DNA of 64,000 bases from Ustilaginoidea virens (Eukaryota; Ascomycota; Sordariomycetes; Hypocreales; Clavicipitaceae): positions 1,550,001 to 1,614,000 of the forward strand of contig NC_057322.1 in assembly GCF_000687475.1 (NCBI RefSeq), written 5' to 3'. Below the pieces are notes generated by a model. It was given only the letters and a program-made list of their open reading frames with translations, was not told where the DNA came from and searched no databases. Of the stretch, positions 22,180-33,591 are shown piece after piece; position 1 is the first letter of the stretch, and each line of letters opens with the position of its first letter. A program made the position numbers and the translations under genes.

Positions 22180-22372
22180 GTACCTAGGTATAAAAAAGAA
22201 AGAAAGACGAAAAGAAAAGACGCCGTAAAATACAAGTAATGGTAGATTTTATTGTACAAAAATAAGAAAAGAAAAAAGAAAGAATCAAAAATCAGGAATC
22301 GAGAACCAGGCACAAGACAAGACAAGACAAGACCCCCACGACACATGCCGTGCTGGGAGACATGCCCCAGGC

Positions 22373-25300
22373 TCAGGGAGGCGGCGTGGTGCCCAGCATG
22401 CTGGGGACTTGCTTGCGCACAAAGGCCCGCGCGCCGCGCTGCTCCATCCGCGGGACGCCCTGGATGGCGCGCGGCTCGCGCATGAGGGTGCGGTCGAGGC
22501 GCGACGGGATGCGCGTGATGACGGAGCGGTACTCGCCGGGGAAGTTGCCCTTGGGCAGGGGCACCGAGGCGGTGCGCCAGATGTGGTCCGACGTGTCGGA
22601 CAGGAAGGAGGGCGTCTTGCCAAAGGGGTGGCGGGCGGAGGAGGGGGCGGCCGGGGCGGCGGCGGCGGCGGGGAACGAGGCCCCGTGGCTCTGGCGGATG
22701 GTGGACAGGCGCGACAGGCCCGAGGAGAGGCCGGGTCGGCCGCGGGCCTTTTTGGCCAGGATGACCTCGTCGAAGAGCCGGATGGAGGGGTCGGTCGACG
22801 GCGTGGTTTCTCGCTCGTGGATGAACTCGTTGAAGGCTGCGGGTGCGGACCGGACGTTTTTGTCAGCGCGTCGTTGGTGCAAGTGCGAAACGAAAGACGG
22901 GTGTAAAGAGGGTAGAAGGGGAAAGGGGGGGATGGGGAGAGGGAGAGAGAGAGGCCCCCTTACCTTGGGTGTCTCGCATCATGGTGGCGTATTCTTGCTG
23001 GTCGTACGGCAGGCTCTTGATGAAGCCCTCCATGTCAAAGGCGTACAGCTGCCCGTTGCTCTTTTGCTGCTTGGTCGGCCGGCCCAGGTGCTTGCGGTAC
23101 GTGTACAAGAGGCTGGCGAGGCAGCGCACAAAGGCCGCCCTCACCCGGTCCGCGCGGAAGGCCTCCGGGCAGACCAGCGAGACGTGGCCCAGGCACCGGC
23201 CGTGGGCCGCCGTCTTGCACGCGGCGCAGGCGTAGAAGCCGTCGCCCTCGGACCGGTCGTCGCAGATGGTGCACGTGGACAGGCAGCTGTCCTTGACGTT
23301 GAAGCTGAAGCAGTGGCCCTCGACCCAGACGGTCGTCTCCGTGTTGCGCACCGGCTGTATCTGCATGTTGGGCATGATGGTCGACGCCGCCAGCGTCGAC
23401 TGCGCGTACGTCGACGGCGCGTACCCCCCCCCGCCAAACGACGACTCGGACATGACGGAGAAGCCCGAGACGGACGACTGCTGCTGGTGGCCGTTGAGAA
23501 AGGGCAGGCCCGGCTTCTGCACCGCCTGGAGCTTGTCCAGCCCAAACGACGAGCTGCGCCGGCCGCCGAGGCCGCCGCCGCCGCCGCCCTTGTCCTCCCC
23601 AAAGTGCCCGGATCTCTTCTCCCGCAACGTCGCCGTCAGGGCGAAGCCCGAGTCGCTGCGCGAGAGCGGCGTCGTGGGCATGGGCGGGAACGTCGTCGAC
23701 GCGGGAGACACGGACGACTGCGGGCTGGTCTTGGAGGATCTGCTCGTCCCCGGCCGGTCCGACTTGCCGCCGTCCGCCGACGAGACGGTGAAGGCGTTGA
23801 AGACGGGCGGGTCCACGTGCTCCGGGGCGTCCCGTTCGGCGAAGCTGGACGAGTTTTGCGACACCCACTTGCCCAGGGTGGCTCGCGGGGCGACGGGGGT
23901 GAAGACGGACCGGTTCTCCGACGAGAACGAGTCGTAAGGGAACGACTCGACGGCGTACGGCGGCGGGCCGGTGGCCACGCCGTAGCGGAGGGCGTGAGGG
24001 GCGGCGAGCTGAAGCAGGGACATGAGCTTCCGGCGCTGCTGCCGGGGCAGGCGGTGCGGCTGCGAGGTGGCGTCGATCGTGTCCTTGTCCAGGTCGACGA
24101 GGACGTAGTCGTCGTCTGGCAGGTCGATCCGCTCGTACCGGCGCTCCACGCCGACAATGTACGGGCACGGGGCCTCGAGGGCGGAGACGAGCCTCGCCGG
24201 GAGCACCGGGATGAAGATGCTCGCCCACTTGAGCGGGTAGAGGAGGTTCGCCAGGGCGTGGCAGGCCAGGTGCAGCATGCTGGTGTGCGACGACAGGAAG
24301 ATGACGCGCGACTCGGACATGGCGTACTCGAACAGCGCGACCACGTTCTCGAGCGAGAGGCACCGGAACAAGGCGTAGAGGTCAATGGTCCGGGAGCCGG
24401 GAAGCTCGTTGGCGCCTTCCTTGCGCGCGTAGAGCCGCAGGTCTCGCACGCCCAGCTCCACCTGCGTCTTGGACCCCAGGGGGCTGAAGGCCTCGGTGCA
24501 GAGGTTGACGACGTAGCGCTCCAGCGGCTGCCAGCGGCCGACCTTTGGCGAGCTGGGCGGGATCCTGAGGACGGCCCCGTCCGTCATCGGGACGATGATG
24601 GACCTGAGCCACTCCTTCCAGAAGCCCATGCACGCCACGTCTCGCCCCAGGACGCCGTATGCTCGCGGGATCCAGAGCCCGCTCTCGCCCGCCGTCAGGC
24701 CCTCGATCTTGGACGCGGCACCATGCCGCAGCGGCCTCAGCATGTCCGTCATCAGAGCAATCTTCTCCTCCACGGTGCTGATCTCGTCCTCCAGCCTGTC
24801 CCGAGCCGGCGATCCCGAGGGCATGGTGGGAAGCTTGGACAGGAGCTGGGACAGATGGGATCGCTCGCCGGCCAGCCGCACTCCCAGGCTTGCGGCCAGC
24901 TCTCTCTCCTCGTTGGACATGTGGTCCTGGCGCCATCGCTCGCACCTCAGCTCCACCTCTTCGGCACGCTCGGCAGTCAGGGCCGTCCATATGATGATGG
25001 TTATGCCGTAGAGCTTGGCATTGTCCTCGCCCGTCATGGTAAAGCCGTGCCACGTCGAGCGGGGGCGATCGTCGGAAGAGACGATTTGAATGTCGTTGGG
25101 GAACGCAAACATGGGCACAAAGTCTGGAAACTTGCCCCGCCTGGCAAGCTCATCCGTTTCGCCCTTGGGAGGGTACCGATCGAGCAGAACCGGCTCGAAC
25201 CGCCTCTTCAACGGATGCATGTTCGGGTCCGTGTTCAGAGGCTCCGGTGGCGGAATCACCGAGTTGTAGTTGCTCAGCCGTTTCGCGGTGCGGACAGAAG

Positions 25301-26089
25301 CTGCGCACGGGCACCAAGGTTGTCAGTTTCTACTTTCAACACCGCGGCATGGCAACGCGCAAAAAAAAAAAAAGGATCCATGCGTCGGTTGGTCATGCCC
25401 GAGCAGACAAAGGGGTTCGACTTACAAGCTCGGTTGCACGCGCCCGGCCTGGCGGAAGGTGGTCCTTTGCGCACGCTGTTCATCTCCCTAAAACTGATCT
25501 TGCGCCGAATGCTTCCTTTCAAGCTTCTCAGCGGGCTCATCCTGCCGCTTGGAACTCCCTCATCTGCTCGGATCCTCTCGGCTCGGGGATTTATCATGGG
25601 GGGTCGGGACTGCAGTTTGGCGCCGGCGGTAAACGACAGGTCCTCGAGAAAGTTTTCCCGCTCGGCGGCAAACTTGAAGAGGGCCTTGTCAAAGTCAAAG
25701 TCTGGCATGCCCATGAGTCCCTGAGGTAATGCCTCAGAAACAGGCCCAGCCCCGTTGGTGGCGGTCCCATTGGGAGCGGCGAGCTTGACGGGCTTGATCG
25801 TGGCACTGCTCCTGTTGCTGCGAGTGCTGCCATCGAGCTCGTCGAGAGTGCAGTTTATGGAAAATCGGCCGTCGAGCGATAGTTTGGACAGGCGGTTTGC
25901 CGAGTTCTGCCAGGAGTGGCGGGCAGCCGTTGGCTTGCAGCCGTTTTGGGCATCATCGTCGGGCTCTCCGTCCTCGGCAATGGTGGAATCAACGGGCAGG
26001 TTGGTCAGCGGCAGAGGGTCGTCGTAGCTGATTGATTCCACGCCAGCTATCCAGAAATAGTCTGCCAGGGGAGTCGAAGAGTTCTCCAT
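22373..26089 (-). CDS. DENN-domain protein with C1-type zinc finger
   Basis: DENN proteins are Rab GTPase exchange factors in vesicle traffic. Three exons on the minus strand, 26089-25426, 25300-22964 and 22836-22373, give 1154 residues. The intron at 25301-25425 has an A12 run, and the second intron is 127 nt. The uDENN part begins near residue 240 (FPDFVPMFAFPNDIQI, then STWHGFTMTGED). The core DENN domain holds CLSLENVVALFEYAM, SESRVIFLSSH, LYPLKWASIFIPVLP and PYIVGVERRYE with DLPDDDYVLVDLDKDTI. A Ser/Gly-rich linker leads to a Cys/His finger at about 880-930 (EGHCFSFNVKDS, CTICDD, CAACKTAAHGRC), the layout of a C1 diacylglycerol/phorbol-type finger. The dDENN-like tail follows (FIKSLPYDQQEYATMMRDTQ to AFNEFIHER). 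The target Rab is unknown. Confidence 0.9.
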
Positions 26090-28804
26090 GACATGTCAAT
26101 GCTGCCGTGGATGAGGAGCAGGAGGACGAAAGGGTTTGGCTAGGGGTTTTTTTTTTTTTTTTTTCTGGCAGCGACGACGGGTAGAGGCTGAGGCGGTGGA
26201 CGGACGTCCCGCCAAGTAGGTTGAGGCTTCTCTTGATTCAGATTGCTCGCACTCCAGCAGCCTTGTGTAAATCGGATCTGGGGGGGGGAGGGGGGGGATT
26301 GATTGTTGTGCTGCTCCAACCGACGCGATGGGTGTGACGAGAGAGCAATTCTGGAAAGGCGGTTAGGCGGTTAGAGTGGGCTTGTACCTGGAATTACGGA
26401 TTACACCAAAGGTGGCTGCTGCCCGTGTTGCGCCAGCCGGGAAGGATGGGGGTGGGCTTTAGGGTGCTGTGCTAGTGCGCTCTAGCGTGCTAGCGGGCTC
26501 TGGGCCGCTGGCAGGCTGCATCAAATGTGCCGTGCTGCTCTGGAGGCTGTCTGGGGGCTGGCTGTCTGGGCCGACCAGACAGACTCCCTGCCGTCCGTTG
26601 CTCGCCAAACTGCCCTGCCTGCCCTGCCTGCCCTGCCTCAGAATACAAATTTTCTCTTGCGCAGCAAGCAATTCCTTGCCTGGGCGGGCATCACAACCAC
26701 AACAAGTCTCGAGCGCGGAGTCGTTACCCAAGATTCTCTCTCCCAGGGCCTGGACAATCAGACCACGGAGGCGTGTTTCCGTTTCGCCTTGCCGGGAGGG
26801 GGAGGGGCTGGAGGAGGAGGAGGAGGAGGAGGAGGAGGAGGGAAATGGGGCCCGAACTTGGCTGCACACAGCTTTTAGATTGTGGAAATGTGCCCACCGG
26901 CCGACAAAGTTCACGGCACGAACGGGGGCAGCCCCGGGACAGCCACCGCCATCTCGATTTTCCTGGCAAAAGGGGAGAAGAAGGGCGGCGTGGGAAATGT
27001 GGGAGGTCTTGTTTCAGGGGCAAGTCTCCAACATCAACATGGCCTGGCCAGTGCCGTCTGGTGGAATAGAATCAGACCCGATTCGCGAGGAGAAGCGGAG
27101 GAAACCAGTACGGAGCGCACCGTACAGTAACAGACTGGAGTCTCCATGAGCGCCACGGCCAAAGGCCGATCAAGATGAAAAGCGCTGTGTACCTACTTCA
27201 TCAGCCCAGGGGCTGTCGTCCTTGACTCTCTCTCTTTGGCCCAGCCGGGCTGATCCCGATCCAAGCAGCCAATGAGAGCCACGGTAGTCCTCCCCCACCA
27301 GGGGGGGGCCTTTTGGCAGCACGCTCACTGAGCACTGAGCACTGAGCACACATTGATTTAATGGATCGAGAGTGGGCTGTGGCTCCAGTTGCTCAGGGGC
27401 GGCCAGCAGGGGTCGGGTCCCGCTTGTGCAGAGCAGTCCGTACGTGCATTGTACTACGGAGTACCCTTTACGGACAGCGCAAGATGATCTGTTCCCTGTT
27501 CCGTTCTCGGTGCTCGGTGCTCATTGGGCAGCTGAAGCCCTCCCTCAACCCCCCCCTTCCCCCAGCTCTCTGGAAAGGCAGTGACCCGCGCGGCCTTGCG
27601 CGGAATACATAGCAGACCAGACACCAGAGACCAGACTGGACCTTTGGGAATCGTTTGGCATGGATTCGTCGCGGTAGCGCAGCACAACCGTGCCCGCCGA
27701 GGCGTTTCAGAACAGTTGAGCCTTGTTGGCTTGGGCCTGGTTTGGCCGGGCAGCTACTGCCCTCCCCGTACATTGTCTACAGCAAGACGCGCCGGAGTGC
27801 TCAATAGATCAATGGCACCCATCACCCCCGAAAGCCCCCAGGCCATTGACGCTTGCCAACTTGGCTGCGGTCGGGAAAGGCACTGCGAGAAATCGTCGTG
27901 GGTACTCCGTAAAACGCTTGGATGCACCCGGCGCAGGCGCAGCCCGCGACCAGATAGATGCAAGCTGCAAGCGCAGCAAGGCAAGGCAAGCAGAGCGCTT
28001 GGAAGGCTGGGCCTCCCTCCTGTCACTACCTACCTAGGTATCTAGGTATGTATGTATGCATTGTCGCGGGCGCCACGTGGACCCACGTCGCATCCGCCGG
28101 GGTGCTTCGCACCATGCTGTGCTTTGATGCGCTTGTAACAGGTAAATGAACGCCATCCGTCATGGCCATGCCGTGCCGACAACCCCAGGATGCCGCGCGC
28201 CGGAGAGCAGGCTGACTGACTGACTGACTGACACCTTGTTCCACCGGCCGAGCTTGGCTGCGCTGGCCGATGCGATGCAGCGACGAGCGAACTTGACAGG
28301 TAGCTTATGTGGCTACATGTACATACCTACATGTAACCTACATAGGAGGTGCCTGGCTTCTGCCACAGGCATTGACGGGAGGAGTCCCCGGCGCCGCCAA
28401 ACACCAGCAAAAAGTCCACATAGGTACATGTAGCCAGCCTGCAAACAAGTCCAATTGCTTTTGGCCGTGGCAAGCTGCTGCAACACCAACCTGACCCGGC
28501 CGCATCATCGCACCTTCCCAGCACCCGCCGCAAACCACGCCAAGCCAAAACGGCACAGAGAAGCGGCAAGGGGCATGGCATGGGAGCTTTGCAAGTCAGG
28601 CCACCTCCCACAAGGCGTGCCATCTTTCTTCCATGCCCTTGCGCGAATGCTACCCCATGCAACCCATGCAACCCATGCAACCCCATGCAAGTCCCATGAG
28701 CTAGCATTGAATTGATGCAAATGCAAATGCAAATGGTGCAAAAAAGCTGAAGCTAGCTGCCAGGCCGCGCTGAGCCTCCGGGGGCGCTCTCTCTCTCTCT
28801 CTCT

Positions 28805-28846
<42 letters not shown>

Positions 28847-29533
28847 ATTGAAATGGCCGCAAAGCCAGGCCGCGTGCTTGGCTTGTGCCGTTTCAGGGCG
28901 TGGCGGCGGCGGCGGCGGCGGCGGCGGCGACGGCCGTCAGGCGGACCCACCCGCTTGCGGTAACGCGTCGGCAACCCCGACTTTCGAAACAAGCGGTGTG
29001 CGCGGAACCCGCGCCTGGGAGCGGCGCCTCAGCACACCCGGAGAGGAAGGCGACGTACATGCCCTGCCCTGGGCCCGCGTTCCCCGGCTTCTGATCCATC
29101 GCTCGCGAAAAGATGGGGTAGTGGGTGCCTCGGGCCATGGCGGGTCGCCCTATCCAAGCGGCAGCGGCAGCGGCTGCAGCCCGGGGATATCGTCGGTGCG
29201 GATGAGTCTGGTTTCTGCGTCGCGGCCTGCACAGCGGCAACGGTCTGGTCTGACTGTTGACATCAGCCGGGTCTGCTAGCACCGCCGGCCGGCCGAGTAT
29301 GGTACGGCCATCCCATCATGTCTGCTCAACATGCCCGATCTGCTCCCCCCCCCCCCCTCCCGGCAGCTTCTGCATCGCCCACGTGCACGTGTCTTGCCTG
29401 CCGCACCCTGCCGTGTTTATTCCCGGGCGGAAAAGGGGCCCTCCAGTCCGTCCCGTATGTGTACCTGCGTCATCCGTCATCACGGCACCCAACTTGCCTC
29501 CCCAAGCCGAGGGGCCCAGGGGCCCAACACGCC
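26090..29533. other. 3.4-kb region without a recognisable gene
   Basis: The left part is the promoter of the DENN gene, with T and G runs at about 26148-26164 and 26280-26297. Further elements are a GGA block (about 26812-26841), the palindrome TACCTAGGTA at 28031-28040, repeated CCATGCAAC (28652-28690), three overlapping ATGCAAAT octamers at about 28716-28735, (CT)n then A40 at 28787-28845, and a GGC block at about 28902-28929. Short open frames here are GC artefacts. A noncoding transcript cannot be excluded. Confidence 0.5.
28787..28845 (+). repeat. (CT)n followed by A40
   Basis: A CT dinucleotide block runs into exactly forty A (28806-28845), the same A-run length as at 4691-4730. No mobile-element features flank it. 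Confidence 0.85.
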
Positions 29534-30562
29534 TCACGCCGCCACCCTTGTGCCCAGCATCCCCGTCGACAGGAACCCCCGATTCCCCATCTCCCCCCTC
29601 CAGCCGATGCCCAGCACGCCAAACACGATGCGCCCGTCCGGCGCGCTCCTCGCCTCCCGCTCCCGCACCACAAAGCACACCTGCTCCACCTCGCCCGGGT
29701 GCAGGACCGGCTTCGCCCCGCCGTTGCAGTCCTCGCACCCGAGCCCCTTGTCCGTCTCCATCACCACCCTGTCCAGCTGCATCACGTCCTCGCTGCAGTT
29801 CTCGAGCTGCGCCTCCAGCACCCACCTCCGGAGCCGGCCGTCCTCCACGCCCAGCAGGCCTACCTTTGTCCGCACAATCAGGCTCGCCTTGCACACGAAC
29901 TGGTACAGCTTGCGAAACGTCCTCGTGCGCCCGCTCGTCTCCGTGGCCTCGTAGTAGCTCACCGTCACGGCGAGCACGTGGCTCCCTTCCTCCTTGAGGT
30001 CAAACGCCACGAGCTTCTGCAGCGTGTCGCCGGGGCCCAGGTCCACGCCGCCGCCGCCGCCCTGCGCGCGTCCCCCCAGGTCGAGCCTGTGGGGGGTCCC
30101 CGGCCCGGGCGTCTTCATCTCCGCCTCGATGCGCACGTCGCGGATGTGCTTGGCCGCCGAGGCGGCCACGTCGTTGTTGGCGCACAGGGTGCAGGAGAAG
30201 GTTTCGCCGACGTAGGCCGAGCCGAACGACGCGGGGAGGTTGAGGATGGGGCTGAGCAGGAAGGGGTCTGGGTTCGTGGCAAACGGGGATTGATAGGACA
30301 CGCTGGCCGGGAAGCGGCAAGGAGCGGCGGTGGCGTTTGCGGCGGCGAGCGGCGCGGACGTTGGGTATTGATGCACGAGGGAAGGTCGGGATAATCTGCG
30401 GTCAAAGCCCATGCCATGTCAGGTCCTCGCTAGCTTTGCGCGACGGGGGTCTGAAAGGGGGAGCGAGCACGGGAGAGGAGAGTAGTGGTACCTGAGGACC
30501 TTGACGGATACAGAGTGTGGCTCCTTTACAGGATCGTGAGGCGGGTAGTTCTGGTGACTCAT
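29534..30562 (-). CDS. TRAPP complex subunit 13 (TRAPPC13/DUF974) homologue
   Basis: A subunit of the TRAPP tethering complex that acts in Golgi/autophagy-related traffic. Two exons, 30562-30492 and 30395-29534, give 310 residues. The intron (30396-30491) splits Arg23 and splicing yields SVKVLRLSRPSLVHQYP. Family features are LSPILNLPASFGSAYVGETFSC near the start, immunoglobulin-like beta segments (AVTVSYYEAT, RKLYQFVCKASLIVRTK), ENCSEDVMQLDRVV and the C-terminal GVLGIGWRGEMGNRGFLSTG, which is close to the family signature. The length matches fungal members. There is no membrane segment, as expected for a soluble subunit. Confidence 0.92.
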
Positions 30563-31334
30563 TGTGGCGGTTGCGCTGCGGTGGTCGCAGGTTGGTTGTC
30601 GCGATGATGCGGCATGTTGCGCGGAAGGGGAGGGGAGGGGACTGGAGCCGTGCTTCAGTTGTGGTTTGGCATTGACGGCAAGTTGACCACTTGCATTTCA
30701 GGGTGGGTACGGAGTACATGTATGTAATGGCATGGTTTGGTCAATATGGTGGCGCGAGGAAGCTCGCAGCCTCGGTAGCACCACGGCCCTCGTTTAGCTC
30801 CACGACGATTCCGTCATGCCCCGATAATAACAATCACGCTCGACAACAGCAACCCCTGGAGCTGGAGCAAAACGCTCGGGCGAAATACAACAACGCTTCA
30901 CAGCCAGACTATGGCTATGTATCTACACGTCTTTTGGCTCATGCTCCCGTCCGACATGGCTTGAGCTCCATGCCGCTTCTCTCTCTTCGCACATTGTACC
31001 TCATGCACAAGACCAACAATCACCTCCTCATGCCCCTGCTGGGAGCTGCGCATCTTCTCAGGTGCCCCCAGTGCCGGATGCCATCGACCGAGCAATACAT
31101 TCATAGTGGAGCAATGGGAGACGCCCTGGTAAAAATCCGTTAAAATCCGTCCAAATCTGTCAGAAATCCGTCACGCAACAGCGCTGCAGTCGAGGCAGCT
31201 CGGCCGCCTTTGATTCCGCACCGGCGTAATTTTACCAAGAGCATTTTCCGAGGTTTGGATGACCCGTCTCAGTGACAACACAATTTTTCTTTCAATCCCG
31301 CCCCCTTCCGTTTTCCTTCTCTATACCATTCGAT
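30563..31334. other. Intergenic, TRAPPC13 promoter side
   Basis: No gene is seen. An imperfect AAATCCGTC motif recurs about four times at 31130-31175. Confidence 0.5.
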
Positions 31335-33591
31335 TCAAAGGCCTTGGGGAGGTGGAACCTGGATTGCTCATATTAGCAGGTTGTGGCGAGGCATCCTTTT
31401 CCAAGAGAAAAAAAATCCGGGAAAAGAACAAACAGATGCAAAAAAAAAAAAGTGCAAGAGGGGGAGGAAAAAGAAGAAGAAGAAGCAGAAAGAGAGAAAC
31501 AAGGAAACAAAAGAAACCTACAGCGTTATAGTTGCCTCCTGGTGATCCCGATGGCGGAGGGGGAGGCGGCGGCGGCGGCGGCGGGGGGGCGTTGGGCGGC
31601 GGCGGTGGAGGAGGAGCGGCTTCACTAGGAGGCGGCGGCGGCGGCGGTGGTGATGCAGACGTCGGAGCGGCACCTGGTACTCCCGCAGCAGCTTGACCCT
31701 GTCCTTGCGCTCCGTAGTACTGCTGGTACATGGCAACATAACTAAAGTCACTCGCTGTTAGCTGGCTCGTCGCCAGGCCCGCGCGTGTTGATCGAGAGGG
31801 AAACATACTTGGCATAACCTCCATATGCGGCGTATGGATCAGCTCCGCCGTAGTACTGGGCATACGCGGCAGAGTAGTCGGCAAGACTCTGTCCAGGGCT
31901 ATTGGTGCCTTGAGCAGAGCTGTTGGTGGAGGCGTTTTGTTCCGAACCGTAGCCGCCATAGGCCGAGTGATGGCCTCGGTCATGGTGTCTGTCATTGCCG
32001 CCGCGGTAGCGATCTCCGCCGTGGTGACCACCTCGGTCGCTGTAACGCGGTGGTCGAGCCTTGAACTCCTCATACTGCTCCTTGACGTTGGCAACCAAAT
32101 CTTGGCAAAGTTCCTTGGCCTTTTCAACCATGGCAGGATCAGGGCCCCTAGCTAGCGTCAGCATCGAAACTCGGGCTATCCACGCAACCATAGTCCAGGA
32201 GCTAGGACTTACGCAACATGAAGGAACATGTCTTCGTCGCTTTCTCGGTTTGTGGCTCCTTCGAGGTATCCAGATCCGCGGCCCTTGATTTGGACACGGC
32301 ACCCAGTTTCTTGTTGGATGTGCTTCACATAGGAACCGCCATGGCCGACAATCTGTGCACGCAGATTGAATCCTGGAATGGGCGCCAAGTCGATGGATAT
32401 TTTTTCGTCGGGCCATTTACGCTGCCGAAAAGATCAGTGTCAGTCATCAAGCTTTTGTAAAGAAGCGCCTGGCTCATGGGCCATGACTGGGATCTCCTTA
32501 CACGTCCCGCATGCTCACGATCACGATCCACCCGCTCCCGCTCCAATTCTTGTTGCTCCTGGTCTCTTCGACGGAAACGTCGTTCATCCACCAATTGGGG
32601 AAGCTCTTGCTTGATAAGCTCGTTGATTTTCGCAACAGCGGCTTCCAGGCCTTCTTTCGTGGTGCTGGTAATGTGGAGGTAGAGCGGTGGTTTCTAGACC
32701 GAGAGAAGAAAGTAATAGAAAGCACAGTTAGCCGTCTTGGTTTTGGGAGAAGCAAGAGAAGGCGGCTCGCTTCATGCCAGATTTACGTACTGCTGCCGTA
32801 GCCATGGCCTTGTTGGGGTAGTAATTGCCACGCGTAGTAACATCTTTGAAAGCGTCAACCTGATATTCATCGTAAAAGTCACTTCAAGTAAACAGGTAAA
32901 TGCGTACCAGCTCCGGTTTCATCTTTAATCTGTAAATCAGGGGGGAGTCAGTACGAGCAAGAAACGGGGTGGGAGGCGAGCTATCGTGCCATGTGTAAGC
33001 ATGATATCCCTGCGTTCACTTCGGCTACGCAAAGAAAGCGGACAATGCCAGCTTTCGGCGAATTTCTGGAGAATCAGTGGAACGCGCAAGTGAGTATTTA
33101 CCATCTTTTGAGTAGAGCTTTTTGTGATCAGGTAACGATTTCTCAAGTCGTTGACCTCAATATCCTGAATGTAGTCGCCATCAGCAACGTACATTTCCTT
33201 GCTGACGGAATAGATCTTTGCTTCTCCTGACTGTCCGCCAGGTGAGCCAACGCCCTGGGCCGGCGGCACGTCAGCATGTTGAGCGCTTCGTCGAGCTTGC
33301 ATTGCAGCAATGATCCGAGCGGCAGCGGCGGCTTTAGAGACCAGTTAGTGGGTACAAGGCATTTGAGGCTGGTTGCAGAGGTCTGGGCGACGTACCTGCC
33401 GCAGCCGCGGCGTCAACAGGAGGATTCTTGGCCCCTGAGCTGTCTTCAGCGAGAGGGCTACGATCTCTGCCTTCGGACCGGCGCGTTGCCGGAGACCTCG
33501 AACGGCGATCGAACCTGGAGGCTCTTTTTGGTTCGGGTTCGGTTTGATCGAAGCGAGACCGCTTTGCCGTTCGTCGTTCTGAGTCGTCCAT
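31335..33591 (-). CDS. KH-domain RNA-binding protein, KHDC4/BLOM7-like
   Basis: Probably a pre-mRNA splicing cofactor. Nine exons on the minus strand: 33591-33396, 33331-33102, 32929-32908, 32843-32791, 32693-32502, 32421-32213, 32147-31809, 31741-31522 and 31358-31335, 494 residues in all. Every junction keeps frame and restores family sequence. Examples are STQKM-IKDETGA-DVTTRGNYYPNKAMATAA-KPPLYLHITST and RKWPDEKISIDLAPIPG followed by the KH loop IVGHGGSYVKHIQQETG. The N-terminus is Arg/Ser-rich (KRSRFDQTEP, SRFDRRSRSP). The C-terminus has YAAYGGYANYVAMYQQYYG, then long polyproline runs, and ends VPPPQGL from a 24-nt last exon. Exon 3 is only 22 nt. If the last intron were retained, the frame would run to 31321. 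The exon number is high for a fungal gene. Confidence 0.87.

Larger units (their letters stand above)
21018..22372. other. Intergenic with long purine-rich tract and microsatellites
   Basis: No gene is seen. From about 21533 to 22080 the plus strand is overwhelmingly A and G, with an AACG/AGCG microsatellite in its centre. A (TA)n block follows at 22156-22179, ending directly in the palindrome TACCTAGGTA at 22181-22190. Confidence 0.7.

Noticed and set aside
21409..22346. Minus-strand frames reading VRSFVRSF repeats
   Set aside because: Produced by the tetranucleotide microsatellite and purine tract; no gene structure.
22350..25724. A 1124-codon open frame on the plus strand, antisense to the DENN gene
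   Set aside because: It mirrors a GC-rich coding strand, is Arg/Gly/Ala-rich with no family resemblance, and lacks intron structure. The minus strand carries clear DENN motifs.
31321..31521. Read-through C-terminus of the KHDC4-like protein
   Set aside because: The hydrophobic and phenylalanine-rich tail comes from a pyrimidine-rich intron. Splicing to VPPPQGL fits the family better.
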